Below are positions 1 to 12,020 of a DNA stretch of 64,000 nt, piece by piece (the first letter of the stretch is position 1; each line of letters opens with the position of its first letter). Below the pieces are notes generated by a model. That model did not search any database. It saw only the letters and a program-made list of their open reading frames with translations, and was not told the origin of the DNA. The DNA is taken from NCBI GenBank assembly GCA_016748015.1, contig JAAOMT010000400.1, forward strand, positions 517,874 through 581,873, read 5' to 3'. A program made the position numbers and the translations under genes. Source of the DNA: Geosiphon pyriformis (taxonomy: Eukaryota > Glomeromycota > Glomeromycetes > Archaeosporales > Geosiphonaceae).

Positions 1-177
1 ATAAATTCATGAATTCTTATTTATTTAAATGATTAAAAAAAAAATTCATTGTTACAATTTCATTAAAAAAAAAAAAAACTATTAAAAAATTAATTTAAAA
101 TTAAAAAATAATAATAATAATAATATGATTTTTTAAATTTTTGTATTCAATAAATATATTAAATATATTAAATATAA

Positions 178-208
<31 letters not shown>

Positions 209-775
209 ATTGGATTTATTCATTGAAATACTAATTTTTTTTTTCTTGAAATTTCTTAATATTAATACAAATTTATTGAAAATAAAAAAAAATAGATGAA
301 ACTAAATTTTACTATGAATAATTTAACTTTCTTTATTCTTTTTAACGAATCTTGTTAAATATTGATTCGATGAAAAATTTAAAAATTTATATGTTTGTAA
401 TTTCACTTAGATTAACTAAACTTCAATTATTACATGTAAAATATATATTAATAAATCATTTAAAGCAAATATTTAATTTTAATTTATATCTTTATTTTAT
501 CATGATAATTGGATGATAAAAGAAATAAAACCTTTACCATAGTATTGTTGATTCTAATCTTATTTAGAACAGTAATTTAAATGCTATGGATTGATCGACC
601 TCAAATATAATTTTAATTTGAATGACTTTATTAAAATAACAAAAGATATTATTATTATTATTAATGTATTATCACAAATTCATACAATTGAAAATTATAG
701 AAATACAAATTTATATAAATAAAATAAAAAAATAATGGATCCGCGCACATTACATTTTTACTAATTTGAAATCTA
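1..775. other. AT-rich intergenic DNA with short ATT tracts
   Basis: Very AT-rich sequence with homopolymer runs and short trinucleotide tracts (ATA near 107-124, TTA near 181-209). I see no credible coding frame or RNA gene in it. Confidence 0.6.
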
Positions 776-840
776 ATGAATTATAACCGCAAATTACCGT
801 ATGATCTTGCATTGTTAAATTCCATACCTCCCGAACCTCA
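776..840 (+). other. Candidate short first exon ending at a GTGAGT donor
   Basis: An ATG at 776 opens 21 codons (starts MNYNRKLPYDLALL, then a Pro-rich end) that stop exactly at a consensus-like 5' splice site, GTGAGTAAC, at 841. If the site is not used, the frame stops at once. The DNA from about 740 to 1230 is less AT-rich than its surroundings. The next open stretch (841-1020) is Lys-rich, and I could not find a convincing acceptor or continuation. It lies downstream of the T-box gene in convergent orientation. It may be the start of a small unrecognised gene, a gene remnant or chance. Confidence 0.25.
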
Positions 841-1227
841 GTGAGTAACTCTTTTGATTTAGAATTCCGAGTTCCGAAGAAGAATCATTTTTCCGATGGA
901 AAGTATTATGCATCCAAATTTAAAACGATTAAAAAAATTTATTTTTTCAAAATTCAATTTCTCAGAGATAAAAAGAAATTTTTGCGTGAAATACTAAAAA
1001 AAATGATCAGGATTTGGACTTGAAAGCAAATCAAAGATTTCGCCTAAAAATAAAAAAAGTTGAGCATTTAGAGCTATACTAAAGACTTGAAACAAGCGGT
1101 AGAATTTCAATAGAGCTTGAATCTTTAAAAAGGGATCCACTGAGAGTTTGCATGACTGTTTCCAAATTTATGAAACAGTACAATATATTTCAAAGCTCCA
1201 GATAGGTTCATCATTCTTGATTTACCA

Positions 1228-3340
1228 TCAAGATTTCTCCAGTTTACTGCCCAGAGCTATTATAGCGTCGGCTTCTTTTTCTGCACATACGCCGTATCTT
1301 TGGCGAATAAATTCCCTTAATTTTTCATTTTCACTCTCAAGTCGACCCGTCTCTTTGCTAGTTCTCTTCGGGAGGAAATATCCACCTGGAGTAGATGGTG
1401 TTGTTGTTGTTGTTGTTGTTGTTGTTGTATCATTAAATTCTAGAAAAAAATTTAAAGGCAGAAATGGGTCCGACCGCTGAGGAGTACGCGGAGTCCGTGG
1501 AGTACGTGGAGTGTGTGGAGTGTGTGGAGTGTGTGGACTGCTGCTGAATGTTGATTCTTGATTTAATATCGCCTCCTGATTTGCTGAAAAACTGGGGGAA
1601 TCCAATGTGCTTTTTAGAATTTTCAGGCTCGGAAGAGAAATTTTTCTCGGCCTTTTTATAGTTTTCCCCACCAGAACTCCATTTAAAGTGCCTAATGGAG
1701 CTGGGTTCAAAAATTTGGGACTTTCAAATGACTCTTTATCGATATTGATAAAGCCATTCTTTTCACAATTACGCGGCTGGATGGTATTGATATTTTTAAC
1801 TTGTTCTTCACCATAAAACTTATTGGCGTTAAGTTGAGCTCCTCGCCAAAAAGCTGGTCTTATGCGCCTATGAAAATCATCATTCGAAGATGTTTCAGAG
1901 GTTGGAATTTCCCTCTCATCCGTCTCATGTTTCCTATCTTCAAAAATATCATGAAACTCCTCCTCCTCATCTTCCTCCAAGTATTTCGGAGAGAATTGAC
2001 TTCTTATCGATTCAGTATAAAAATCGTTCCAAGTTTCATCAACTTCATCACTTCCATCTTCAAAGCTACTTTCATTAATGTCTTCTTCCGTTTCTTCATC
2101 CTCATTATTGTCCCCTTTTTTTAAGGGATCCTTTTTGGGCTTTTTTGCCCCCTTATTATGCGCATGAGGATTATTATTCTTCTTGAGCTTTATGACTTCT
2201 TCGTTTTGGTAGTGAGTTACTGCGATGAAGACTGTATCATCGAAGGTAAATGAAGAGGTCTTATCATCATAGGGAACATTTTTTGAATGATTTATCATGT
2301 AAATACGTGGCTGATATTTGTGAAAGGAGGTTAAAAAGAAATATCCATCTGGCAGGCTTATCTTAAGTTTTCCAGGGACTGACACACAACGACGAAAGGG
2401 TTTGTTGAGTTTGACATTGTTAGGCATTTGAGAGCGATTGGTAAGTTTAACTCGTGAAAAATTTACACCATTTCTCATCCACGCTTCCCCTTTATTATGA
2501 AAAGCAACAGTGCAGATGGCGAGGTTTCAAATAACGTCTAAAGTTGTTTCGAGATTTCCCGATTTTAGTCTTACCACTTTGCGGTGAGCTTGGATGGATG
2601 TAAGGCCGGCCTTTTACCACTCCAGGTTTTAGGGGTCTTCCACTGCCACCTGTGGCAAACTTCCTTTTATCTAGGCCAATGCTTATCCATTTTCCTTTTT
2701 GAAACCGATAACGGAAATCTGACACTTGCTCAAAGTCGATAACAAATGAATACTCGGAATAAGGATCGAGATCCTGAGGAAATAAATCAAGGACAGGAAA
2801 GAGACATCGACCAGCCTTCGTGATTATCATTTCTGTATTAACTTGATTAAATTCTTTCCATAAGTTGGCGTTTGAGAGCTCGAGGCGACCTTTGATCGTT
2901 GAGTCCGAAATCACAGACGAGGTCTTGAAATTAAGCGAAGAAATGGACTTCAACCCTTTTGCCAATTTGTGACGCCTTGGAGGTTCAGGGAAAGAAGAGA
3001 AGAAAAATTTCCCTCCCTCGGCTGGAGTTGTTGAAACCGAATGCCAACCTTTATCATTATCGGAGAAAAGTTGCTTACGAAACTCCTCGTTACTATTTGA
3101 AGACCAAGAACTTTCAGTGGAGCTGCTGAAGAAAGGTTTGTAATTATGTGAATCAGGAGTAGTTTCTCCACCCTCGTCATTTTGGAGTCTCACTGATAGT
3201 CGAAAGAAATCTTCTTCAAAATTATCTTCTATATCTTGACTTTGATCAGGAATGGACAACGGAGGATTCATCTGTGAAGGTGTTCCTGAAAAATTGATGA
3301 TATAATTTATATCCATCGCGAAACCGAGATCACTGCACAT
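1228..3340 (-). CDS. T-box domain transcription factor (two exons)
   Basis: Predicted sequence-specific DNA-binding protein of 675 residues, from exon 3340-2575 joined to exon 2489-1228. The T-box spans about residues 152-367. It opens with LWKEF..VNTEMIITKAGR, then FPVL, LDPYSEY, YIHPSSP; after the splice follow FSRVKLTN, FHKYQPRIY and FIAVTHYQNEE..KLKKNNNP. These match, in order, the conserved blocks of animal T-boxes, including the C-terminal DNA-contacting part. A basic insertion (about residues 282-302) separates the two halves of the domain. The N-terminal 150 residues are Ser/acidic and probably disordered. The C-terminal half holds an acidic stretch (379-434), six His/Arg-Thr-Pro triplets (575-592), ten consecutive Thr (610-619) and a short heptad-like end (637-654). 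The start at 3340 is the first Met; a second Met nine codons in is possible. The likely site of action is the nucleus. Target genes cannot be inferred. The identification rests on motif order, not a search. Confidence 0.93.
1400..1535. repeat. Two in-frame tandem repeats in the T-box coding sequence
   Basis: A (GTT)n tract at 1400-1428 (ACA on the coding strand) encodes the ten-Thr run. Six 9-bp units at 1481-1535 encode the HTP/RTP triplets. Both are multiples of three, so length changes would keep the frame. Confidence 0.85.
2490..2574 (-). other. Spliceosomal intron inside the T-box gene
   Basis: 85 nt on the minus strand, donor GTAAGA just after Gly codon position 1, acceptor AAAG. Removing it joins two frames that together restore the central T-box (SSPQSG then EAWMRNG). 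Without splicing the upstream frame ends in a stop at 2495. The coherent domain across the junction is the evidence. Confidence 0.88.
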
Positions 3341-4243
3341 AGTCTTAGAGAAGAGGTAAAAAAAAATATTTAGCCATAAATAAATTTAGATATTAATGCT
3401 AAGCATTTAAAATGGTACAAGTAAGGAATGGATAAAAGGATTCTTCAGTTTAGAACCATACAATATTTTCCAATTGCTCGAGAAGTTGTAAAAGGGTGAA
3501 AATCCAAACTTATCTAACCATCCACGTGAATTGGTATGGTCAAGTAAGGTGGTCAGGTTTCGTTGATGGTCGTGTATGTGTATCATGCAACGAGGTTACT
3601 TATTAATATCATATGTAAAAAATTTCAAAAATTAATGTGAATGGAAATAAATAAAGTTTCATCAAGAACGGAAATGCTCACGAAAAAAGAATTCAGAAAA
3701 ATTTATTTATAGATAAAAAATTTGTAATCAAAAAATGCTCATTCCAACTTTATGATGTAAAATCATTGATTATTAACAAAAAAGTGGCATTTAAGTGATG
3801 CGAACCAAATATTATTTTAGAAAAAAGAATTTGATATCAATATATCGTAGTATGTTGCATTAATTTAATTTGATTTGATTTGATTTGATTTTGATTTGAT
3901 GTCGGAGAACTCGAATAGAGCATGAAAATATTTAATACCGAAATTTTACTTGTGACAGACATAATAATCAAAATTTTTTAAGATTTATCATTTTTTTAAC
4001 CAAAAACATTAATGCTTTGTACTCATCAAACAGTTTGTCTATGAAAATTGAATAAGAAATAGTTTTAAAAAATTCAATATGATTAAGTTGATTTTTAAAT
4101 TTACGATTATTTTAAAAATTTTAAAAAAGTCTTTGTTGAAAAAATTGATCTGCATTAAAAGATGTATACAAATAATAATGTAAATATCGTAAAATTTAAA
4201 AAAATATTGAATTTATAATGATGTATGAAAAATTGCCTTTTCA
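3341..4243. other. Upstream region of the T-box gene
   Basis: About 900 bp upstream of the T-box start. The proximal 300 bp are less AT-rich and may hold the 5' UTR and promoter. A (TTTGA)n repeat lies at about 3869-3900. I see no defined core element or other gene. Confidence 0.4.
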
Positions 4244-4453
<210 letters not shown>

Positions 4454-7400
4454 GACTATTATTGTTGTTGTTCTCGGTTAATATTTGGAATAAAAGTATT
4501 ATTAAAATACAGTAATTTTAATAACATATTAATTCCTTTATTATTATTTTTACAATATATCAATTAAATTATGTACATATTAAAATAACAAAACAATTAA
4601 TTTTAAATAAAACTTTGAAATAAATTGAAACCCAAATTTTAATACCAAATTATTATTATTTCAATTACAGTAATTACAGAAAACTGTCAATTGTACTATA
4701 TTTAATTAAGTAATACAATCAAAGTTTGTTTATTAATTTTTTTGCTAAACTATTTTTTTCTTAAAAAATAGCATTTTTTAATTAAGTTATTATAAAATAT
4801 TAAAACATAAAATTTTAAATGAATTGTTTAATTAAATAAAACAAAAGATTTATAACAATAAAATTATTCAAATTATTCAGCCAAAACATAACAGCATTTT
4901 AGTTTATTTGTTTAAACATGTATTAAAGCAATAAAATTTAAAATTATAGATACTTTTAACAAGTTTAATATAACTATTCAAACAGTTATTGATTAATTAT
5001 TATATTTTTAATCAAAATTTAAATATAAAATTTCCAAACAATCTTAAAAACAAGTAAAAAATTAATAATAAAAACTTATTAAAAATTGTTTATAAAATTC
5101 TATTAAAAATAAATAATAATTAAATTATTTGTTTTAACTTAATAAATATTATAACAGATTTAATTTCTAATTTTTGGGTTTTTACTTTTAATAAATATTT
5201 AAAAAAAAGTATTTAAAAACTTCAAATAGCTCAAATATATTCAAAATACCAGATATTTTGTTAAAAAAATTTATAATACTATCAGTTGTGCTTAATAAAA
5301 AATTAAATATAATAGATTAATAAAAAGGTAAAAAAAAGTTTAAGTTTAAAAATTGATACATAAAAGTTTATTTTTTTCCAATTCATACAAATTTTAGAAA
5401 GTTGAATAGCAAATCTTGCCGTTTTCAAAATTCAAAAAATTCTTAAAAAGAAATTCCAGATACATGTCACATTATATAACAAGAATTGATACATTTTGAT
5501 CAATAAAATGTATCAATTAAAACAAAAATATATTACTATAAGAATTATTGAAAAACTTACTTTTTTAAATTTAATAAAATTTTATTGTAAACATATTTAA
5601 GAAAAAATGAATTCAATTTAAATATTTGATTTATAGAATTCACAAAATAATAATAGATAATAAATTTAATAATCAAGCCCTAGGATTTTATCTAACCTGT
5701 AAACAAAAAATTAGGGAAAAAATGTGATTTTATAATTCCACCAGAAGTTTTACAAATTGAAAAGTTTACTGCTAACTATCATCCTCGTGATTGATAACTT
5801 TATATTCTTATCTCCAATTTTTACCAAATCCTAAAGAATTGATCAAACAACATAATTTTGGTATAATTTTGAAGATGATGACTTTGAAGAAAATAAGCTT
5901 TAAAAGAAAAATGAAATCAACTATTTACCACCCAATTTTAATTTATTCAAGCTGTCTTATAAATTTTCCAAAACAAATAGTTCTTGTTTAGTATAGCTTT
6001 TTATTTAGCATTCCTTCTTGTTTCGGTATGTTATATTCTTTATTAATGATTTTAAATTTTCTCACCTTCAGGCCTCAAAATCTCTTTAGTTTGGAAACGT
6101 TTAAGGAAAAATTAACATATATATTAATTCCGATATAAATGATAAAAACAGTAATACCAATTTAACATTTCTGCCTTTCTTTTGGCAAAAATACAATAAT
6201 TTTGTTTTTAATATGAAATATAGCATGACAAACTAACTGATTGATATCAAACCAATTTGTGATAAAAATACAGAAAAATTCATAACAGTTTATTATATAA
6301 AATTTTTATTTAAATTATTGTGTTTGCAAATAAAAATTACATAAACAAAAAGCTTTTAAAAATTAATTAATAAAAGTTTGATTATTTTTAAAATACAAAT
6401 ATATTCTGCGTACAATTTCTATGTATATTGTAAAATTAAAATTATTTTTAAAAATAAGTATTATAAAATAAATTTAATTTAAAAATCAATTTTAATGAAT
6501 AAAAATAACAACAAAAATATTACATTTTTTATAATTTTAAAATTAAAACCATTTAATAAGCAATTATCAAAATATAATAATTTATTTTAATTATATTTTA
6601 ATATAAACACTAAAAAGTATTATTAATTTTTTATATATACTTTAAAAAAATTAACCTAATAAATATATACTTATCCAAAAATAAAAATAATAGTTTTTAA
6701 ACATGTAATTTACAAAATAAATTATTTTAAAACTTAAAAAATGATTTATTTTAAATAATTTTTTTTTTCTAATATTGTATTATAGTAATGTATAGATATT
6801 TGATTTTTTTTACAAAAAATTTTTATCTGTAGACTAGTTTTTTGTTGATATGAATGTATTAATACAATTTTTTATATTAAAAAGATATATTTTGTTTCTG
6901 ATTTAAAATCATCTTTTGAAAAATTAAAATTTGTCCAAATTATATTTTATATAAAAGTTCAATTTTTAATTATTTTTAAACTAAATAATTTATATATCTG
7001 TTAATTATAATAGTAATAATTAAAAAAAAAATTGTTGAAAATTTTTCCAAGTTTAAAATAAAAATAGATTAATTAATTTTTTTGAAGTTGAAAACTAATC
7101 AACTTTATACCTATTAATTTAATTTATATTTTATTTTACAAGTATTAAGATATATTATAAAATATATTTTTGTATTATACAAATCAAAATATTAATAAAA
7201 TAAAAGTTATAAATTTTTTTTTTCTCTTATATTTTTATAATTATAATCAAAACAAAAAAAAAGTAATTACTTTTTTTCAATTGTTTTACTTAGTTCAAAT
7301 GTTTTAAAAGCTTTTTTAAAAGTAAAATTAATTAATTTTAATACAATTACTATTATCATGAAAAATCTAAGAATTTTTAATAACAAACTAATAGTTAAGT

Positions 7401-8203
7401 TACTTTTTTTATAACTTTTCTTATTTTTACTTAAATGACCAAAAAAGCAAAAAAACTACTGTTATTAACTTTTTTGAAATACATAAAAAAGTGTTTTTTT
7501 ATTGTTTTTTAAATTATTATTTTTGATTTAAAAATTTATTTCTTTGTAAAAAATATAGTATTGATTTTTTTTAATATTTACACCAGTTTTGTTACAACTA
7601 CATTAATTATGATGTTTAATCTAATTTTGATTGTAAACAATATCTTTTTTATTTAGATAATAACAATAATAATAATAATATGTTTGCCAAAATTAGCTTA
7701 TGATTAAATTGCTAAATATATTGAATTTTGGTTGATTTTTACAGATTTTAAAAACAAAACAAGTTATATTTTTACACACAACTTTGTTTAATTAACTTAT
7801 TAAGTTAATTAATTTTAAAAATTAGACAAATTAAATAATAACTAAAGCATTTTTTCTTCTTTTGTTTTTTAATAATACTGTATTTAAAATAATTTAATAA
7901 GTGGTTTCTATTTTAGTGTTTAATAAAATTGCAAAAATTAAATTAAATTATATTAAGTATACTTTTTAGTTTTTATATAGTTTTATTAATTTAAAATTAG
8001 TTGTAAAAAATAATATTAAGTTCTTTTGTATAAAAGTTTATATTTTAAATTTTCTTGAATACTGCTGTTTAAATTATGTTTGCTAATTTCTTTTTTTTTA
8101 TATTCAAGATTGTGAAATTTTCTGTATTTGCTGTCATAACTTTGTGTAATATTTTTTAGGCATTTTTTTGACAAAATTAAAAATAGTTTAAGATAAATAT
8201 CGC
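4454..8203. other. AT-rich desert, no gene recognised
   Basis: 3.7 kb of near-featureless A+T sequence. A slightly less AT-rich patch at about 5660-6130 holds broken open stretches but no domain I can name; it may be an old TE remnant. An ORF of 66 codons at 5791-5991 has low-complexity composition and is not supported as a gene. Confidence 0.5.
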
Positions 8204-8213
8204 TGTGTGTGTG

Positions 8214-9911
8214 TGGTATGACCCGAGGAGTTACAAATTTCAGGCCCTAGGTATTGAACAATACCAGAAATGCCGCCAGGCTCTGAAGAATTAGTAGGAC
8301 GACAGAAACCAAAGTCCGCGATGACAACTTTTAAGGGGCTTGATTTCAAAACAAGGATGTTGCCAGGATGTAAGTCCCCATGAACTAGTTCTGATTCATG
8401 TATAAAACCTTAGGCCACTAGCGATTTGAAGAAGAATACGAAGGACCATTTCCCAAGTAAGAGTGCTTTCGTTCATTTTGAGAAAAGCACTGAGGTCTCC
8501 ATATTCCGCAAATGGTAAAACAATAACAAATTCATCGGTTGTAGCATCTTTAGTTATTCCATATCATTGGAGGATGTATTTGCAAGAGGCACTTTTAAAA
8601 CGCGCAATGAACTATTTCAAAGCGTTTTCCAGTGTTAGAAAAAGGAGAATACTAAAAATCACATTGATTTCTTAAAAGTAAATACCTCATCTGAATTAAT
8701 ATATTTTATATTTTGGTTATCTTTAAGATATTTCAAAGCAACTTTTGTTACACCACTCCGTTCATATTTTTGGTTTTTCTCGTCCCAAAATATAATTTTT
8801 CCTTTCTCCCAACTGCCTTTTTTAACAACACCAAATCCTCCCTCTCCCACCTTATCTAAAAATTCCATCTTCGTCGGGAAAAATCCATTCCAGGCAGCCT
8901 CTACTGCTTTCAGAAATTCTGTATAATATATATACTGATTAATATTATCATTTCCACTATTCCATTTTCCCCAAACCTTTGAAAATCTTGAATTTTCACA
9001 ATCACTACACCAAAGTGGATCTTTTAATCTGCGAAAGCATTCTGGACATTTCGGCAAGCCGGCTTCAAATACATTATTATCACTTTTATCAGTATCACAA
9101 AATGGACATATAGGAGATCCACTAATGATTATACCCAAGTTACTACATTTAAGACATTTGAATTCATCTGAAAGCTGGTCAAAGAAAGCTTCAAAATCTA
9201 AAAATTCTCCTTTAGAATTATCTGGGGTTCTTAAACCTCGATTTTGAAATTGCAAAATCAAAAGTTCCAGATCTTTTTTTATTTCTAGTCTACTTCGATA
9301 TGCACCAAGTTGAATTTTTCCAATTAAACTTCCCGCCTCTGCAGCTTTTGAATAGAGTTCAAATGCTTTTTCCTCATTTTTCATCGTTCCCATCCATTGA
9401 TATAACAAAGTCCAAGACAGTTTTGTCCATTTGTATTACCCGCCTCTGCTGCTTTTGAATAGAGTTCAAATGCTTTTTCCTCATTTTTCGTCGTTCCCCA
9501 TCCATTGGTATAACAAACTCCAAGATTGTATTGTGCATTTGTATTTTTTGAATATAGTTCAAATGCTTTTCCTCGATCTTGTGAAGTACCGATTCCACAA
9601 CTATAACAATAATTTGAGAAGAATTGTCCAAAAGAATCTTTTGCCTTTGTTGCATTTTGAAATTCTAAAAATGCTCTTGTTAAATTAGGAATTGTTCCAA
9701 TCCCATGTTCTAAAGAAAAGCCGAATAAAATATAATCTCTCGAACGCTTTGGACTTTTATTTTTCAAATAATTGAACAAGTCTTTAGGTGTTTTCTGATT
9801 GCGCACAAGATATTTTTTCACCAAGTCGGCAACTTTTGAATATTCACTAGCTAGAAAGATGGCCAAATTTTCTTTGATGACAATCATTGTTCCTTCAAGC
9901 CATTCGAGAGA
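8214..9911 (-). pseudogene. Sel1-repeat / zinc-ribbon / protein kinase gene, broken
   Basis: Order on the minus strand: an N-terminal region, then Sel1-like repeats (units around KAFELYSKAAEAG; the intact one carries GWGTTKNEEKAF), a cysteine region (CPFC, CPECFRRLKDPLWCSDC), then a kinase N-lobe with Gly loop GEGGFGVV and VALK lysine. After a likely intron (donor after SDE near 8684) a second exon shows FAEYGDL, catalytic loop HGDLHPGN, ADFG and a GPE in place of APE. This is the signalling architecture expanded in Glomeromycotina. Breaks: a run of four G is three G near 9391, shifting the frame between two Sel1 repeats; stops and shifts occur in the second exon (near 8570 and 8405); and the C-lobe is missing, the homology ending at a TG repeat at 8204-8216. 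The HRD arginine is Gly. It is almost certainly non-functional, although the 9391 indel alone could be an assembly error. Confidence 0.88.
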
Positions 9912-10361
9912 TCATGTTGTCTTTTCAATTTATGAAGTTGAAGATATGATTTTAAAGCAATACAAATGTATTATCAAACTTTCAATATTTTGGATGGGTA
10001 AAGGAGATTTAAAGAGTTTGTCTTGTTAATAAATAAGGATTCAACCTTTAATTTTGTTAGGCCTTGAAGAAATCTAAAACGTTATTAAGTTCTGAAAATA
10101 GACACCTACTTCATCCCCTTATTTACATTGCTTAAACGGGTTTCAAAAGCCGATTGAAATGCATAAGGTTGCAGATGGTCTTCGCTAGCCCTGGCCGCTT
10201 CTTTTCAGCAAGCCGATAAAACAAAATTAATAATATAATTATTTTATTAAATTCTTTCAATAAATTATTGTAAAAAATGTTAAACCTCGATATTCAAGCT
10301 TTTTAGGGATTTTGTTAAATATTGTACATTAAATGAAATTTAACTACTAAACACTTTTTAG
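9912..10361. other. Unassigned region with open stretches on both strands
   Basis: The part at 10040-10210 is GC-richer than its surroundings and shows protein-like frames on both strands, each broken by one or two stops. It could hold 5' exons of the Sel1/kinase pseudogene (minus strand) or of the exon-like series to the right (plus strand). I cannot assign it. Confidence 0.3.
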
Positions 10362-10793
10362 ATCCCTATTCATACCTTGATGTGGGAATAGAAATTGATA
10401 AAATAGTTAAAGGTATGTACAGTCCGTAAAAAATATTCCTTTGCTTTTTTGATTCTTTTTTACATTAATAGGTATCCGAACATTCTAGTAAGTGACCCTC
10501 TACAATCTTTTAAACTTATTAAATCATTCAATCTTTATCTGCAGAATCTTAAAATGCTAAAAATACATAATTTGCTTCTTCCCAAGCAAAAAAGGTAAAT
10601 CTTTAACTCTTAATTCTTTAATATTTTAATTTCTTCAGGTGAAAGCACCCTTGATACCAATATTTCTATTCATTTGCTAGTTCCTTATTTAAATATGGTC
10701 GTACAAGATGATAAAAGTTTTGTCAAATATAAATTATTGAATTTAACTTGGGATTTTTCAGCTGCCAAATTCTGTTATGGAAAATATAAATAA
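10362..10793 (+). other. Candidate exon series of an unrecognised gene
   Basis: Several fungal-type splice signals occur in order. A CTAA-like branch and TTTTTAG precede 10362, and GTATGT follows 10412. TTAATAG precedes 10472, and GTAAGT follows 10487 (a 16-nt exon). CTGCAG precedes 10545, and GTAAAT follows 10594. TTCTTCAG precedes 10639. The last open stretch reads STLDTNISIHLLVPYLN... to a TAA at 10791. Introns would be 44-59 nt. The predicted exons do not keep one open frame: one junction creates TAA and the last needs an alternative acceptor. The gene may therefore be broken or the parse wrong. I recognise no family. Confidence 0.28.
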
Positions 10794-11685
10794 ATTATTT
10801 AATGCAATAGGACTATTAATTTCAAATATGGCTTTAATTTTAAGATTAGCATTACTTTTTAAGATACAAAAGTCTTTTACGTTTAAAGAAAACTTTTTAA
10901 AAAATCAGAGTTATTTTAACTATTTTATGCTAATTTAAAAAGTAATTCTTTTGAACATAGAACTTTTTTCAAGTGTGTTTAAAAAATTGTAATTATATTA
11001 ACAAAGAGATAGTTAATAAAATAAATTACTAGCAAGCTTTATAAAAATTTCTAAGTTGATTATTTATTAAAGAATTTTCTATTATATTTAAGTTTAAAAA
11101 GTACATATTGTTAAAAAAAATTAGTTAATCAGACCTTATTAACAAATTAGTTATTATTTTACTTTTATACAAATATTTAAAAATTTTGAAATTTTTGTTA
11201 TTAAATAAAGTTTCAATGTTAAATTTACTAAAATTTATAATTATATTAAATCATAGACTAAAACAACTAACAATAGTATAAAAATATTATTCAAGTTTTA
11301 ATTTATTTTTCTTTTACAAAATTGTTTAAACTTTATTAAAATTCTAATATTTAAATATTTAAATAAGCTAATTTTGGGTTTAAATATATCAAAATACTCA
11401 AAAAACTTAATTAATATTTTTTTTAATGTGTCGTCCTAAAAACAAATTATTAATTATTTAATATTATTAAATAACCAATTATATAATTTTACAAAATAAT
11501 TATTTTAATTAAAAAAGATTTACAAACAAACAATATTAATTCACAATAACAATAACATAGAATTATATAAACAATAATAAAAAAAAGCATAAAATAATTT
11601 AAAAAAAAAACTAACAAAATAATTTTAAAATAACAAAAATATAACGTATTTTAAATTTTAACTCTATAATTATATATATATATGT
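10794..11685. other. AT-rich DNA, nothing recognised
   Basis: Homopolymer-rich A+T sequence with no supported frame or RNA. Confidence 0.55.
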
Positions 11686-11696
11686 AACAGTTTTAG
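11686..11696. repeat. Target-site duplication, left copy (LINE fragment 1)
   Basis: AACAGTTTTAG, repeated exactly at 12010-12020 right after the poly(A) of the LINE fragment. Confidence 0.88.
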
Positions 11697-12009
11697 ATAT
11701 GTACAAATGCGGTTTGATTAGTGGAGATGGTTCTGTTTGTTCGATAGTTCGTGGTTTGTCGTCGGTCTTTTCCGATGGTGTGGTGCGATTACTCGGCATA
11801 GCCGAAGCACATGCTGTGAGTTTCGGTTCGCGTACGCGTTGTTTGTTTTTTTCTGGTTTGGGCGGTGATGTTACGGTGCATATAAATACGTAGTGTAGTC
11901 TTGATTGGCCCGAGTGGCGGTCACATGTAGTAAGCGCGTGATTTGCGTCTAGTTTAGAGCTGTATTGCACTAGATAGCGATTAGGCCTCGCTCGTTATAA
12001 AAAAAAAAA
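11697..12009 (+). mobile_element. 5'-truncated LINE copy, 3' end only, with poly(A)
   Basis: A 313-bp insertion whose first 200 bp encode the C-terminus of the LINE ORF2 (FSDGVVRLLGIAEA..., CLFFSG, ending VHINT and a stop at 11891). A 3' tail of about 110 bp follows (GTCTTGATTGGCCCGAGTGG..., ACATGTA, CTCGTTAT) and then a run of A. It is much GC-richer than the flanks and carries no stop in the coding part, so it looks young compared with the long copy at 12945-19700. The 11-bp exact duplication on both sides indicates target-primed insertion. Confidence 0.92.
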
Positions 12010-12020
12010 AACAGTTTTAG
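12010..12020. repeat. Target-site duplication, right copy (LINE fragment 1)
   Basis: AACAGTTTTAG, identical to 11686-11696. The first A cannot be told apart from the poly(A). Confidence 0.88.

Noticed and set aside
1148-2124. Open frames on the plus strand over the T-box gene
   Set aside because: Antisense shadows of the T-box exon; the coding strand carries a recognised domain.
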